Of a stretch of DNA of 12,796 nucleotides, positions 1 to 7,886 are shown one piece after another. Within the stretch, counting starts at the first letter, position 1. Each line of letters begins with the position of its first letter. Under the pieces are notes generated by a model. It did not search any database. It was not told where the DNA came from and saw only the letters and a program-made list of their open reading frames with translations. Source of the DNA: Pelagihabitans sp037969055 (GTDB lineage Bacteria; Bacteroidota; Bacteroidia; Flavobacteriales; Flavobacteriaceae); assembly GCA_037969055.1 (NCBI GenBank), contig JBBKWR010000351.1, positions 1-12,796 on the forward strand, read 5' to 3'. The translations under genes were made by a program, and so were the position numbers.

Positions 1-1
1 T

Positions 2-85
2 CCCATAGCCGTACCCTATCAGACAACAGATTTAGAAATCGAAAACCTTACCTTTCGCGACAAGTTGAGACCTGGAAGTGAATAA
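2..85 (+). pseudogene. Upstream piece of the alpha-2-macroglobulin family gene, ending at an in-frame TAA
   Basis: The frame that enters the window at base 2 reads as a macroglobulin-type beta domain (IAVPYQTTDLEIENLTFRDK, then LRPGSE) and stops at TAA 83-85. After the stop the same frame continues without a shift as IWSFKIKGPKGDK and runs into the large open frame that follows. PGSE-x-IWSFKIKGP reads as one continuous strand-turn-strand of the family, so the TAA replaces a single residue; AAA, GAA or CAA would each be one substitution away. The 5' end lies outside the window. Seen: stop and continuous homology-like reading. Inferred: the gene is split or decayed, unless the base is a sequence error. 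Confidence 0.7.
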
Positions 86-148
86 ATTTGGTCCTTTAAA
101 ATTAAAGGGCCTAAAGGCGATAAGGTAAGCGCGGAACTGCTCGCCAGC

Positions 149-2959
149 ATGTACGATGCCTCACTTGATGCTTTCCGCGTCCATTATTGGTCTTTCCAAC
201 CATTAATCCAACCAAGATATTACTCAAATAGTTACTGCAACGCTGGTCAAAGCTTTGGCCTTGGTTATTTTAAGGTATATGAGGGATATAACACGGGTTT
301 TGGCTATGTAGTGCAAGGATATGATTCCCTCGATTGGTTTGGCCTTTATTTTGGCAATGTTCGATCCAGAATGTTACGAAAAACCGCAGGGGCGATGACA
401 GACGCAATGGGTGAAGATGAAATGCCTTTGAATGAATCAGTTGTGGTTGGAGCTGCTGCCCCGATGGCTAAGGATGGCCCAATCGACTATACGACACCTG
501 GCAAAAATAGAGATCAAGCAAATCGTGAAGAAGACAACGGTGATAAGGCTTCAGCCCCTAGGGACGTCCAAATACGAAAAAACCTGCAGGAGACCGCCTT
601 CTTCTTTCCGCAATTGATGACCGATAAGGAAGGCAATGTGACTTTTAGTTTTACCACCCCAGAAGCCTTGACAAAATGGAAATTACAATTATTGGCCCAC
701 ACCAAAGCCTTGGAAAGTGCGGTGACCAATTTAGAGACCGTAACACAAAAAGAACTGATGGTCACCCCCAATGCCCCTAGATTTTTAAGGGAAGGTGATG
801 AAATCGTCATTAGTGCCAAAATTGCCAACCTCACTGAAAAATTACTAACCGGACAGGCAATATTGGAATTGACGGATGCGGTAACTAGTGAAAATGCTAC
901 GTCCAAATTGTTAACATTCCCACGGAGCGACGATGTCACGGGGGGAGATATCAATGCCAGATTGTTTAAAGTAGATTCCATGAGCAACACCCAAGTCTCA
1001 TGGACGCTAAAGATCCCAAAGGGAATCCAGGCCGTTCAATATAAGGTAATTGCTAAAGCGGGAGACTTTAGTGATGGGGAACAAAGTTTTTTACCTGTGA
1101 TGACGAACCGTATGCTGGTTACCGAAACCATGCCCATGTGGGTACGCGGTAACCAGTCCAAAACCTTTGTTATGGACAAATTAAAACAGCATACTTCGGC
1201 AACTCTCAGCAACCACCAACTAACCTTGGAAATTACATCGAACCCTGCCTGGTATGCCGTACAGGCGCTGCCCTATTTGATGGAGTATCCCTATGAATGC
1301 AATGAGCAAACCTTCGCCAAATACTATGCAAATACTTTGGCAAGTCATATTGTGAATGGCAACCCCAGGATCAAGGAAGTCTTTGATCAATGGGCCGGTA
1401 CAGATGCCTTGCGGAGTAATTTGGAAAAGAACGAGGAACTTAAATCATTATTGATCCAAGAAACGCCATGGTTGCGGGATGCACAATCCGAAACTGAACA
1501 GAAAAAACGAATTGCGTTGCTGTTCGATATGAATTTGATGAAAAATCAACAAGCCATGGCATTGACCAAATTAAGCAATAGTCAGATGTCCACAGGTGCT
1601 TGGCCATGGTTCAATGGCGGTAGGGAAAACCGCTTTATCACCCAGCATGTCATTACGGGAATGGGACATTTAAAAAAATTGGGAGTTCAAACGAGTGGTA
1701 TTGATACCCCAACCTATAACGAGATGATACAAAAGGCGGTTCGCTATCTCGATTCGGAATTTGTGTCAGAATATGAACAAATGAAGAAATACGCTAAGAA
1801 TTTGAACGATGACCATTTGAGCGAATCGCAAATCCATTATCTCTATATGCGCAGTTTTTTCAAGGAAATCGAAGCCTCCAAAAAAGTGGCCGATATCACT
1901 TCGTATTACAAGGGCCAAGCACAAAAGTATTGGATGGCCCGTAGTTTATATACAAAGGGAATGTTGGCATTGGTCCTGGACCGAATGGCGGATGACAACA
2001 CAGCCCATAAAATTCTCCACTCCCTTGAAGAGAACAGCATCAGCAGCGAAGAATTGGGAATGTATTGGAAAGAAAATACCAGTTCTTGGTTTTGGTACCA
2101 GGCACCAATTGAGACCCAAGCCTTGCTGATCGAGGCTTTTTCTGAAATTAAAAATGACATGGCCGCGGTCGACAACCTAAAAATCTGGCTGCTCAAAAAC
2201 AAACAGACTAACCAATGGAATACTACCAAAGCAACCACCGATGCGGTATATGCACTGTTATTACAAGGAAGTGATTGGCTTTCACTTTCAAGTGAAGTTA
2301 CCGTGCTGGTCGGAGGGGAAAAAATGGAATTCGACCGACCAGCCCAGGGTAATGGACCAAATATAAACGTGGAGGCTGGCACGGGATACTACAAAACCAG
2401 TTGGACCGGTAGCGAAATTGTAACTCAAATGGCCGAAGTGCAAATTAGTAAACAAGGCGCGGGCATTGCTTGGGGGGCCTTGTTTTGGCAATATTTTGAG
2501 GATTTGGATAAGATAACCCCCGCAGAGACCCCCCTAAAACTGAGCAAGAAACTTTTCCTCAAAAAAAATAAGGATACAGGGGAGGCGCTTTCAGAATTGA
2601 CCCCAAATACCGACTTGCAGGTAGGTGATCTGGTAAGGGTCCGTATTGAATTAAGGTCGGATCGTGAAATGGAGTTCGTGCATATGAAGGATATGCGCGC
2701 CGCAGGATTTGAGCCCATCAACGTTTTTTCCGCGTATAAATGGCAAGACGGACTCGGTTACTACGAAAGTACCAAAGATGCCAGTACCAACTTCTTTTTT
2801 GATTATTTACCAAAAGGAGTCTTTGTTTTTGAGTATGATCTAAGGGTAAACAACGCTGGTAACTTTAGCAATGGCATTACCACGATACAGAGCATGTACG
2901 CTCCCGAATTTTCAAGTCATAGTGAAGGCGTACGGGTTTTGGTAGTTGGTGAAAAATAG
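149..2959 (+). CDS. Alpha-2-macroglobulin family protein, C-terminal part (N-terminus lost beyond an in-frame stop)
   Basis: Large protease-trapping or envelope-defence protein of the bacterial alpha-2-macroglobulin (YfaS/MG2-like) family. Numbering is from the Met at 149. A low-complexity acidic bait-like stretch lies at about 75-140. The A2M domain begins near residue 142 (KNLQETAFFFPQL) and is followed by macroglobulin beta domains. The thioester motif Cys384-Asn-Glu-Gln387 is intact (CxEQ). An alpha/alpha-toroid region includes GAWPWFNGGREN at about 483, and a C-terminal receptor-binding-like domain ends with YAPEF-SHSEG. Bacteroidota relatives are usually far longer (well over 1500 residues) with an N-terminal signal peptide. 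The ATG at 149 lies inside a conserved domain, has no clear ribosome site, and gives a product without an export signal. I therefore read this as the 3' part of a bigger gene cut by TAA 83-85. The stop at 2959 faces the next gene 8 bp away. Family sure; functionality doubtful. Confidence 0.85.
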   Translation: MYDASLDAFRVHYWSFQPLIQPRYYSNSYCNAGQSFGLGYFKVYEGYNTGFGYVVQGYDSLDWFGLYFGNVRSRMLRKTAGAMTDAMGEDEMPLNESVVVGAAAPMAKDGPIDYTTPGKNRDQANREEDNGDKASAPRDVQIRKNLQETAFFFPQLMTDKEGNVTFSFTTPEALTKWKLQLLAHTKALESAVTNLETVTQKELMVTPNAPRFLREGDEIVISAKIANLTEKLLTGQAILELTDAVTSENATSKLLTFPRSDDVTGGDINARLFKVDSMSNTQVSWTLKIPKGIQAVQYKVIAKAGDFSDGEQSFLPVMTNRMLVTETMPMWVRGNQSKTFVMDKLKQHTSATLSNHQLTLEITSNPAWYAVQALPYLMEYPYECNEQTFAKYYANTLASHIVNGNPRIKEVFDQWAGTDALRSNLEKNEELKSLLIQETPWLRDAQSETEQKKRIALLFDMNLMKNQQAMALTKLSNSQMSTGAWPWFNGGRENRFITQHVITGMGHLKKLGVQTSGIDTPTYNEMIQKAVRYLDSEFVSEYEQMKKYAKNLNDDHLSESQIHYLYMRSFFKEIEASKKVADITSYYKGQAQKYWMARSLYTKGMLALVLDRMADDNTAHKILHSLEENSISSEELGMYWKENTSSWFWYQAPIETQALLIEAFSEIKNDMAAVDNLKIWLLKNKQTNQWNTTKATTDAVYALLLQGSDWLSLSSEVTVLVGGEKMEFDRPAQGNGPNINVEAGTGYYKTSWTGSEIVTQMAEVQISKQGAGIAWGALFWQYFEDLDKITPAETPLKLSKKLFLKKNKDTGEALSELTPNTDLQVGDLVRVRIELRSDREMEFVHMKDMRAAGFEPINVFSAYKWQDGLGYYESTKDASTNFFFDYLPKGVFVFEYDLRVNNAGNFSNGITTIQSMYAPEFSSHSEGVRVLVVGEK

Positions 2960-2967
2960 GGGCAGAT

Positions 2968-3495
2968 TTACTTTTTTTTGTTAGGAGGATATTTCGCGAA
3001 AACCTTATCTACCAGTGCCTGTATGTTTTGTTCCCGTTCTATGGGTAATACATTTTCTTTAAAGGTATCGCTGCTGACGGCCTGCCAAAAAAGCATGTCT
3101 TTCTTGGAATCCACAAAATCGAATTGTATGGTGCGTTCCAATTTTGGTTGGCCCACTGGAATTCCTACCGAAACACCGCCACCTACATTTCCTCCAGTAC
3201 CCCCTACCCCGACACCGACAGTCGAATTTTTAGGTGCCTGGAACGCGCGACTTTCGATATTGATTAAAAAATCCGGCTCCTCGGAGAAAATAAGTCCCTT
3301 GGATTGAAGCGTCATATCAACAGCGTTTAACAGCCGTTTGGAATCCAATTCACTCAAGCCAGTTTCCATATCTGGGTAAAAACTATAGGTTATGTAGTTC
3401 GAAAAATCGGTTTCTTTATCGTAGTCGTAATTTACCCTCACGGCCGAACAGGAGGTAAAAATAATTAACAATGCTATAAACGCATGCCTTTTCAT
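2968..3495 (-). CDS. DUF4136-like lipoprotein
   Basis: Predicted 175-residue envelope lipoprotein of unknown function. The N-terminus (MKRHAFIALLIIFTSC) is a short lipoprotein signal with a lipobox-like FTSC, placing lipidated Cys at residue 16. The mature part starts with VNYDYDKETDFSNYITYSFY, the pattern typical of DUF4136 proteins, which contain a 'D...DFS.Y.TY.W/F' opening and a later FxF/FW-type strand segment. Residues 94-115 are an almost pure Gly/Val linker, followed by a beta-rich segment (RTIQFDFVDSKKDMLFWQA). A GTG three codons upstream (3504) could also start the frame, but the ATG gives a normal lipoprotein signal. A one-mismatch -7 element (TATTTTTA, 3511-3518) sits just upstream. 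It converges on the macroglobulin gene with 8 bp between stops. DUF assignment is by recognition of pattern only. Confidence 0.8.
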   Translation of the reverse strand: MKRHAFIALLIIFTSCSAVRVNYDYDKETDFSNYITYSFYPDMETGLSELDSKRLLNAVDMTLQSKGLIFSEEPDFLINIESRAFQAPKNSTVGVGVGGTGGNVGGGVSVGIPVGQPKLERTIQFDFVDSKKDMLFWQAVSSDTFKENVLPIEREQNIQALVDKVFAKYPPNKKK

Positions 3496-3561
3496 GTGCT
3501 TCACTTTACATAAAAATAATGAAAAATTGAGCGGTAAGTAGCGAATCGAATTTTTATTCGA

Positions 3562-4563
3562 TTAAGCGTTCAACATGTTCCAAAGTCTATCCTTTAGTTC
3601 TTGCAGTCCGATTTGTGCTACGGATGAGATAAACATATAGGGCGTTTCGTTAAAATCTTTGTCCAGTTCAATGCGCATCTCATCCATTAGTTCTTGATCC
3701 AACATGTCGCATTTTGAGATACAGAGCAAGCGCTGTTTGTCTAACAATTCTGGATTGTACCTACGGAGCTCATCCAATAAGATTTCATATTCTTTACTGA
3801 TATCATTGCTATCTACAGGAATCATAAAAAGAAGGGTGGCATTGCGTTCAATATGTCTCAAAAAATAATGCCCTAGACCCTTACCTTCCGCCGCACCTTC
3901 GATAATACCTGGAATATCTGCGACTACAAAACTTTTAAAATCACGGTACTCCACAATGCCCAAGTTCGGTTTCAGGGTCGTAAATTCATAATCCGCAATT
4001 TTGGGTTTGGCAGATGTAATGACCGATAACAGGGTAGATTTCCCTGCATTTGGAAATCCGACAAGGCCCACATCCGCTAAGATTTTTAGCTCCAGTACCA
4101 CCTCCTTTTGTTGGCCAGGGATACCTGGTTGTGCGTATCTAGGGGTCTGATTGGTGGCTGTCCGAAAATGCCAGTTGCCCTGGCCGCCCATACCACCTTC
4201 CAAAAGAATTTTTTCTTCCCCATCCTCCGTAATTTCGAAAATCACCTCCTGTGTTTCAAAATCTTTTAATACTGTACCCAATGGCACCTCTAGGTGCACA
4301 TCCTTCCCTTCGGCACCGGTGCTCCTATTTTTGCTACCATGTTCCCCATGATCTGCCTTAAAATGTTTTTTGAACTTAAAATGGATCAAGGTCCAGAGGT
4401 TTTTATTACCCCGAACGATCACATGACCGCCACGGCCCCCATCGCCCCCATCGGGTCCGCCCTTGGTAATGAACTTTTCACGATGCAAGTGTACCGAACC
4501 CTTACCCCCATTGCCGGATTCAGCATTTATTTTAACGTAATCTACAAAATTGCCTTGTGTCAT
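3562..4563 (-). CDS. obgE: GTPase ObgE/CgtA, ribosome assembly
   Basis: Essential GTPase that acts on late 50S ribosomal subunit assembly and stringent/stress control, cytoplasmic. It is 333 residues. The N-terminal Obg fold is glycine-rich (GNGGKG at 17-22, GGPDGGDGGRGGHV at 35-48, and GGMGGQGNWHF). The G domain follows, with P-loop GFPNAGKST (169-177), switch regions ending in DIPGIIEGAAEGKGLGHYFL, the NKxD-type SKCD and the G5-like ISSV. The C-terminal OCT domain is absent, as is usual for Bacteroidota. The frame is open for 19 codons further upstream, but that stretch overlaps a perfect -7 element at 4618-4625 and does not look like Obg; the MTQGNFVDYVKI start at 4563 matches the family. 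In many flavobacteria obg follows hpt and adk directly; here an opposite-strand gene separates them. Confidence 0.97.
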   Translation of the reverse strand: MTQGNFVDYVKINAESGNGGKGSVHLHREKFITKGGPDGGDGGRGGHVIVRGNKNLWTLIHFKFKKHFKADHGEHGSKNRSTGAEGKDVHLEVPLGTVLKDFETQEVIFEITEDGEEKILLEGGMGGQGNWHFRTATNQTPRYAQPGIPGQQKEVVLELKILADVGLVGFPNAGKSTLLSVITSAKPKIADYEFTTLKPNLGIVEYRDFKSFVVADIPGIIEGAAEGKGLGHYFLRHIERNATLLFMIPVDSNDISKEYEILLDELRRYNPELLDKQRLLCISKCDMLDQELMDEMRIELDKDFNETPYMFISSVAQIGLQELKDRLWNMLNA

Positions 4564-4856
4564 TCTCTTGAGCTTGTTAGGGAACCCGGTGTTGGAGGAT
4601 AATCTCGAACGCCGCTGCAAAAATAGCTAAATCAAGGCAGCTTTAATTCTGTTTACCTATCATTCGGTTGTCACCCCCCAACATATTGCCAATTAGAGGG
4701 CCCAAGCATATATTATGCCGGTTTACAAGCTGCAAAAGGGTCGTGAAGCTATAAACTTTGGTTTTTAGGTCGGTTAACGCCAGATAAGGATTGTTGATAA
4801 CCCATATGATCAAAATATGGCTCAATATTTGTAGCTTAGACCGAAACCAATTTCAA
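4564..4856. other. Intergenic region between divergent obgE and the outer-membrane protein gene
   Basis: 293 bp without a gene I can support. It holds the obgE promoter element (4618-4625, minus strand) and leader, and short inverted repeats such as CCATAT/ATATGG (arms 4802-4807 and 4815-4820) about 40 bp before the plus-strand gene. AATATTTG at 4824-4831 is one mismatch from the TAnnTTTG -7 consensus and could serve that gene. A minus-strand frame of 60 codons (4643-4825) begins at TTG, resembles nothing, and is not reported as a gene. No tRNA-like or riboswitch-like fold was recognised by eye. Confidence 0.5.
4618..4625 (-). promoter_or_regulatory. obgE -7 promoter element (TATTTTTG)
   Basis: On the minus strand the sequence reads TATTTTTG, a perfect match to the Bacteroidota primary-sigma -7 consensus TAnnTTTG. 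A start site a few bases downstream would leave a leader of roughly 50 nt before the ObgE ATG at 4563. I found no good TTTG at the expected -33 distance. The element also argues that translation does not start at 4620. Confidence 0.5.
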
Positions 4857-5420
4857 ATGACACGCAAGCTACTCTTACTTTTTTTATTGGGCGCCCCTTT
4901 GGCAATAATGGCACAAGACAATAGTGAATTAACTAGAAAACATGAAATCAAGGCCAATGCCCTCAACCTTATCGTTTTTAAAGCGCCAGAATTCTCCTAT
5001 GAATACCTAGTGGACTCAGAATCTTCTTTTGGGGTTTCAGTAATGTTCAATCTTTACGACAGGCAAGATGATACTTTTTTAGAACCCTATTACGAAGAAA
5101 GATTTGCGCTTACCCCCTATTATCGGCGCTATTTTTCCAGTTGGGAGGCAAGTGGTTTTTTCTTGGAAGCCTTTGGGATGTACAATATTCAAGAAGACTA
5201 CAATGGTTCATACGACAACAGCGGGAACGGGCCTATTTACTCAGATAGAAAGAGCAACAACATTGCCTTCGGGATTTCCTTGGGCGGCAAATTTGTAAGT
5301 AGAAAAGGCTTTGCTTTTGAATTCTATGGAGGGGTAGGTCGAAATATTATTACTTCCAGGAATGAAATAGGATCAGAACTGGTACCGCGTTTAGGGGCAT
5401 CCCTCGGGTATCGGTTTTAA
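4857..5420 (+). CDS. Small outer-membrane beta-barrel-like protein (DUF3575-like)
   Basis: 187 residues. A clear Sec signal peptide (MTRKLLLLFLLGAPLAIMAQ) has a likely cleavage before Gln20, the common Ala-Gln ending of flavobacterial exported proteins. The mature protein alternates polar and hydrophobic residues in strand-length runs (NALNLIVFKAPEFSYEYLV, FALTPYYRRYF, GFFLEAFGMYNI, NNIAFGISLGGKF, GFAFEFYGGVGRNI) and ends in LGASLGYRF with a terminal Phe, the usual outer-membrane barrel ending. The pattern 'H-E-I-K-x-N-A-L-N-L...P-E-x-S-Y-E' is that of DUF3575 porin-like proteins. The frame is open to 4791 upstream, but the ATG at 4857 gives the signal peptide. It stands alone on the plus strand between two minus-strand genes. 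Function unknown; a structural or stress barrel is only inference. Confidence 0.8.
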   Translation: MTRKLLLLFLLGAPLAIMAQDNSELTRKHEIKANALNLIVFKAPEFSYEYLVDSESSFGVSVMFNLYDRQDDTFLEPYYEERFALTPYYRRYFSSWEASGFFLEAFGMYNIQEDYNGSYDNSGNGPIYSDRKSNNIAFGISLGGKFVSRKGFAFEFYGGVGRNIITSRNEIGSELVPRLGASLGYRF

Positions 5421-5477
5421 TAATAGCTATAGCTCCGAATCGTTTTATCGGTATCAATGAAATTACATCAGTGATGC

Positions 5478-6581
5478 CTAGAGCTCTTCGATTACTTTCG
5501 CCAATCTTTGGGTGATCTCATCGATTGCACCAATACCATTAACGCTGTGAAACTTACCTTGGGCTTCGTAAAAAGTCCTTAAGGGAGCCGTCTTTTGGTT
5601 GTATTCATCAAAACGATTCTGAATCTTCCCTCGGTCTTGATCATCGGTCCTTCCACTCAGTTTTCCGCGCTCCAATAGCCGTGTGATCAGCACCTTATCA
5701 TCTGCTTCTAAGGCAATAGTCGCATTGACCCGCATGTCTTTTGTAGCGAGAAATTCATCGAGAGCTTCTGCTTGGGCGGTTGTTCTTGGGAAGCCGTCAA
5801 AAATGAAGCCGCTTGCCTCAGGGTTCTTCTCCACCTCATCCCGCAACATTTTAATAGTGACGTCATCCGGGACAAGGTCGCCGCGGTCCATGTAAGACTT
5901 GGCCAATTTGCCCAAAGGGGTATCATTGGTCATGTTATAGCGGAAAACATCCCCAGTGGAAATATGCTTTAAGTTATATTTATCTTTTAAAAATTCGGCC
6001 TGGGTCCCTTTTCCGGCACCCGGTTTTCCGAATAATACTAGGTTGATCATGTGGTCTTGGTTTAGTTGGTAAACATCCCTTAAATTTCTGCCCAGTTCTT
6101 GATAATCCAATCCATATCCTACGATAAATTTGTCGGGGATCTCCATTCCGAAATAATCGATCGTATATTCCCCGTTATAGGCCTTGGACTTATAAAATAA
6201 CGCCGCTATCTTAAACTCCTTAACATTTTTGTTCGAAAATAAATCAACCAGTTCTTGAAGTGTCCGACCGGTATCTATGATATCCTCCAAAATGATAACA
6301 CTTCTTCCCTCGATATTATCGGACAGGTCCAATAAGGTTTCCACAATACCGGTTGAGGTAAGTCCTTGGTAGGAACTAAGTTTCACAAAGGAAACTTCGC
6401 ACGGATGTGGGTATACTTTTAAAAAATCGGATACGAACATGAACGCACCATTTAGCACCCCGACAAAGATGGGGGTTCTGTCCTTATAATCTTTGGCCAC
6501 CTGATCCGCCACTTTGCTTACCGCGGCTAAAATTTGGGCTTCCGATAGGAATGGAACAAAAGTTTTATTGTGCAACTTCAT
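5478..6581 (-). CDS. adk: Hypoxanthine phosphoribosyltransferase–adenylate kinase fusion protein
   Basis: 367-residue single open frame with two cytoplasmic purine enzymes. Residues 1-177 are a type I phosphoribosyltransferase of the Hpt kind: it transfers phosphoribosyl from PRPP to hypoxanthine/guanine. Visible are GVLNGAFMF (41-49), KLSSYQG (67-73), the PRPP loop VIILEDIIDTGRT (95-107) and a C-terminal FIVGYGLDYQELGRNL region. Residues 178-367 begin MINLVLFGKPGAGKGTQ, a normal adenylate kinase start with the P-loop at 185-194. Then come STGDVFR, FIFDGFPRTTAQAEAL, and a short LID (LLERGKLSGRTDD) without zinc cysteines; the domain is about 190 residues, the short Adk form. Hpt loses only its stop and leads directly into the Adk Met, with no long linker. 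Divergent from purK. Both domains retain key residues, so bifunctionality is likely but untested. Confidence 0.95.
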   Translation of the reverse strand: MKLHNKTFVPFLSEAQILAAVSKVADQVAKDYKDRTPIFVGVLNGAFMFVSDFLKVYPHPCEVSFVKLSSYQGLTSTGIVETLLDLSDNIEGRSVIILEDIIDTGRTLQELVDLFSNKNVKEFKIAALFYKSKAYNGEYTIDYFGMEIPDKFIVGYGLDYQELGRNLRDVYQLNQDHMINLVLFGKPGAGKGTQAEFLKDKYNLKHISTGDVFRYNMTNDTPLGKLAKSYMDRGDLVPDDVTIKMLRDEVEKNPEASGFIFDGFPRTTAQAEALDEFLATKDMRVNATIALEADDKVLITRLLERGKLSGRTDDQDRGKIQNRFDEYNQKTAPLRTFYEAQGKFHSVNGIGAIDEITQRLAKVIEEL

Positions 6582-6667
6582 TCGTAAACTTTTCTGATGA
6601 GGGCTGTAAATATAACATTTTGATTTCTCTTTTTGGGAAGGAAGCGCTCCGTTTTAAGAATTCGGTG

Positions 6668-6675
6668 TATTTTTG
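6668..6675 (+). promoter_or_regulatory. purK -7 promoter element (TATTTTTG)
   Basis: Perfect TAnnTTTG match in the 128-bp gap between the divergent Hpt-Adk gene (start 6581) and purK (start 6710). A start site near 6681 would give a leader of about 29 nt. No convincing -33 TTTG at 19-21 bp spacing. The opposite strand has only a weak candidate (TATATTTA) for the fusion gene. I see no PurR-like operator or purine riboswitch fold here. Confidence 0.5.
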
Positions 6676-6709
6676 TGTCACCGCCAACAAATGGTATAAA
6701 ATACGAGCG

Positions 6710-7864
6710 ATGGAATATTTTTCTTCCAATTTCAAACTAGGCATCCTAGGGGGAGGGCAATTGGGGAAAATGATGCTATCAGAGACCAGAAAATTCGACA
6801 TCCATACCAAAATTATGGATGCTTCCGAAGAAGCTCCCTGTAAAATTGGCTGTAATGAATTCATCAAAGGAGATTTGTTGAATTTTGATGCGGTTTACAA
6901 GTTTGGTAAAAAGGTCGACCTGTTGACCATCGAGATAGAAAATGTAAACCTGGACGCGCTGGAAAAGTTGGAAAATGAAGGTTTGCAAGTATACCCACAA
7001 AGCAAGGTCCTTCGCATTATTCAGAACAAAGCGCAACAAAAGTTGTTTTATTTGGATAATGACATTCCCACAGCAGATTTTCACCGTTTCGCCTATAAAA
7101 GTGAGATACGTGACAGCATCACCAACGGGGGTTTGCAATTCCCATTTGTGTGGAAGGTAGCCCAATACGGGTATGACGGCCAAGGCGTTAAGATTGTTCG
7201 TAATCTGGACGATATGACCGACCTGCCTGCGGGGGAATGTATCGCAGAGGTATTGGTACCCTTTAAAAACGAACTTGCGGTTATTGTGGCCAGAAGTGCA
7301 GGGGGCGAAGTGAAGACCTATCCCGTTGTCGAGATGGAGTTCCATCCTGAGGCGAATCAAGTAGAGTATGTCATCTGTCCCGCCAGGATCGATGCTAAAG
7401 TGGCCCAAAAAGCACAAGAAATCGCGCTGAAAGTTTCTGAAAAATTAAAACATATAGGCCTTCTGGCTGTGGAAATGTTCCAAACCCAGAACGACCAAAT
7501 CTTGGTGAACGAAGTGGCACCAAGACCACATAATAGTGGACATTACAGCATTGAGGCCAGTTATACCAATCAATTTGAGCAGCATATCAGGGCCATCTTG
7601 AATTTCCCTTTGGGAAAAACTGAAAGTAAAGTTGCCGGCATCATGGTAAACCTTGTTGGAGCTGAAGGCCATACGGGGAATGTCGTTTATGAAAACATGG
7701 AGGCTGTTTTATCAATGGAGGGCGTTACCCCGCACATTTACGGAAAAAAACAGACCAGGCCGTTTCGAAAAATGGGACATGTGACGATTGTTAACAGTGA
7801 AATTAATTTAGCAAGGAATATCGCTGAAAAAGTTAAAAATACGATCAAGGTAATCAGTAAATAA
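6710..7864 (+). CDS. purK: N5-carboxyaminoimidazole ribonucleotide synthase PurK
   Basis: De novo purine synthesis, cytoplasmic: ATP-dependent carboxylation of AIR by bicarbonate to N5-CAIR. 384 residues, normal size. N-terminal dinucleotide-fold-like start with GILGGGQLGKMM (11-22), then an ATP-grasp domain (FPFVWKVAQYGYDGQGVKIV; ECIAEVLVPFKNELAVIVAR) and the metal/ATP motif NEVAPRPHNSGHYSIEA (from 267), followed by the PurK C-terminal domain (GIMVNLVGAEG; HIYGKKQTRPFRKMGHVTI). The frame is open upstream to 6551, overlapping the divergent gene, but the family start MEYFSSNFKLGILGGG is at 6710 and a -7 element lies between. purE follows 69 bp later on the same strand and uses its product. Confidence 0.97.
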   Translation: MEYFSSNFKLGILGGGQLGKMMLSETRKFDIHTKIMDASEEAPCKIGCNEFIKGDLLNFDAVYKFGKKVDLLTIEIENVNLDALEKLENEGLQVYPQSKVLRIIQNKAQQKLFYLDNDIPTADFHRFAYKSEIRDSITNGGLQFPFVWKVAQYGYDGQGVKIVRNLDDMTDLPAGECIAEVLVPFKNELAVIVARSAGGEVKTYPVVEMEFHPEANQVEYVICPARIDAKVAQKAQEIALKVSEKLKHIGLLAVEMFQTQNDQILVNEVAPRPHNSGHYSIEASYTNQFEQHIRAILNFPLGKTESKVAGIMVNLVGAEGHTGNVVYENMEAVLSMEGVTPHIYGKKQTRPFRKMGHVTIVNSEINLARNIAEKVKNTIKVISK

Positions 7865-7886
7865 AATACTAAAACCAACTTTCGGG

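Noticed and set aside
514..990. 158-codon minus-strand frame
   Set aside because: Shadow of the macroglobulin gene, Ser/Leu-rich translation typical of an antisense reading.
3169..3234. Gly/Val-rich tract as a coding tandem repeat of special interest
   Set aside because: Irregular codons and no fixed unit; flexible Gly linkers are common in this lipoprotein type.
3496..3504. GTG start for the DUF4136-like lipoprotein
   Set aside because: The ATG at 3495 gives a normal short lipoprotein signal; the extra three residues are not needed.
4294..4602. 102-codon plus-strand frame
   Set aside because: Antisense to the glycine-rich Obg fold, which gives Pro-rich open frames on the opposite strand.
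4643..4825. 60-codon minus-strand frame between obgE and the barrel gene
   Set aside because: TTG start, no domain, no promoter element close by; likely chance.
6779..7417. 212-codon open frame on the minus strand
   Set aside because: Entirely antisense to purK, whose family motifs are clear in the plus frame; the translation shows no recognisable domain.
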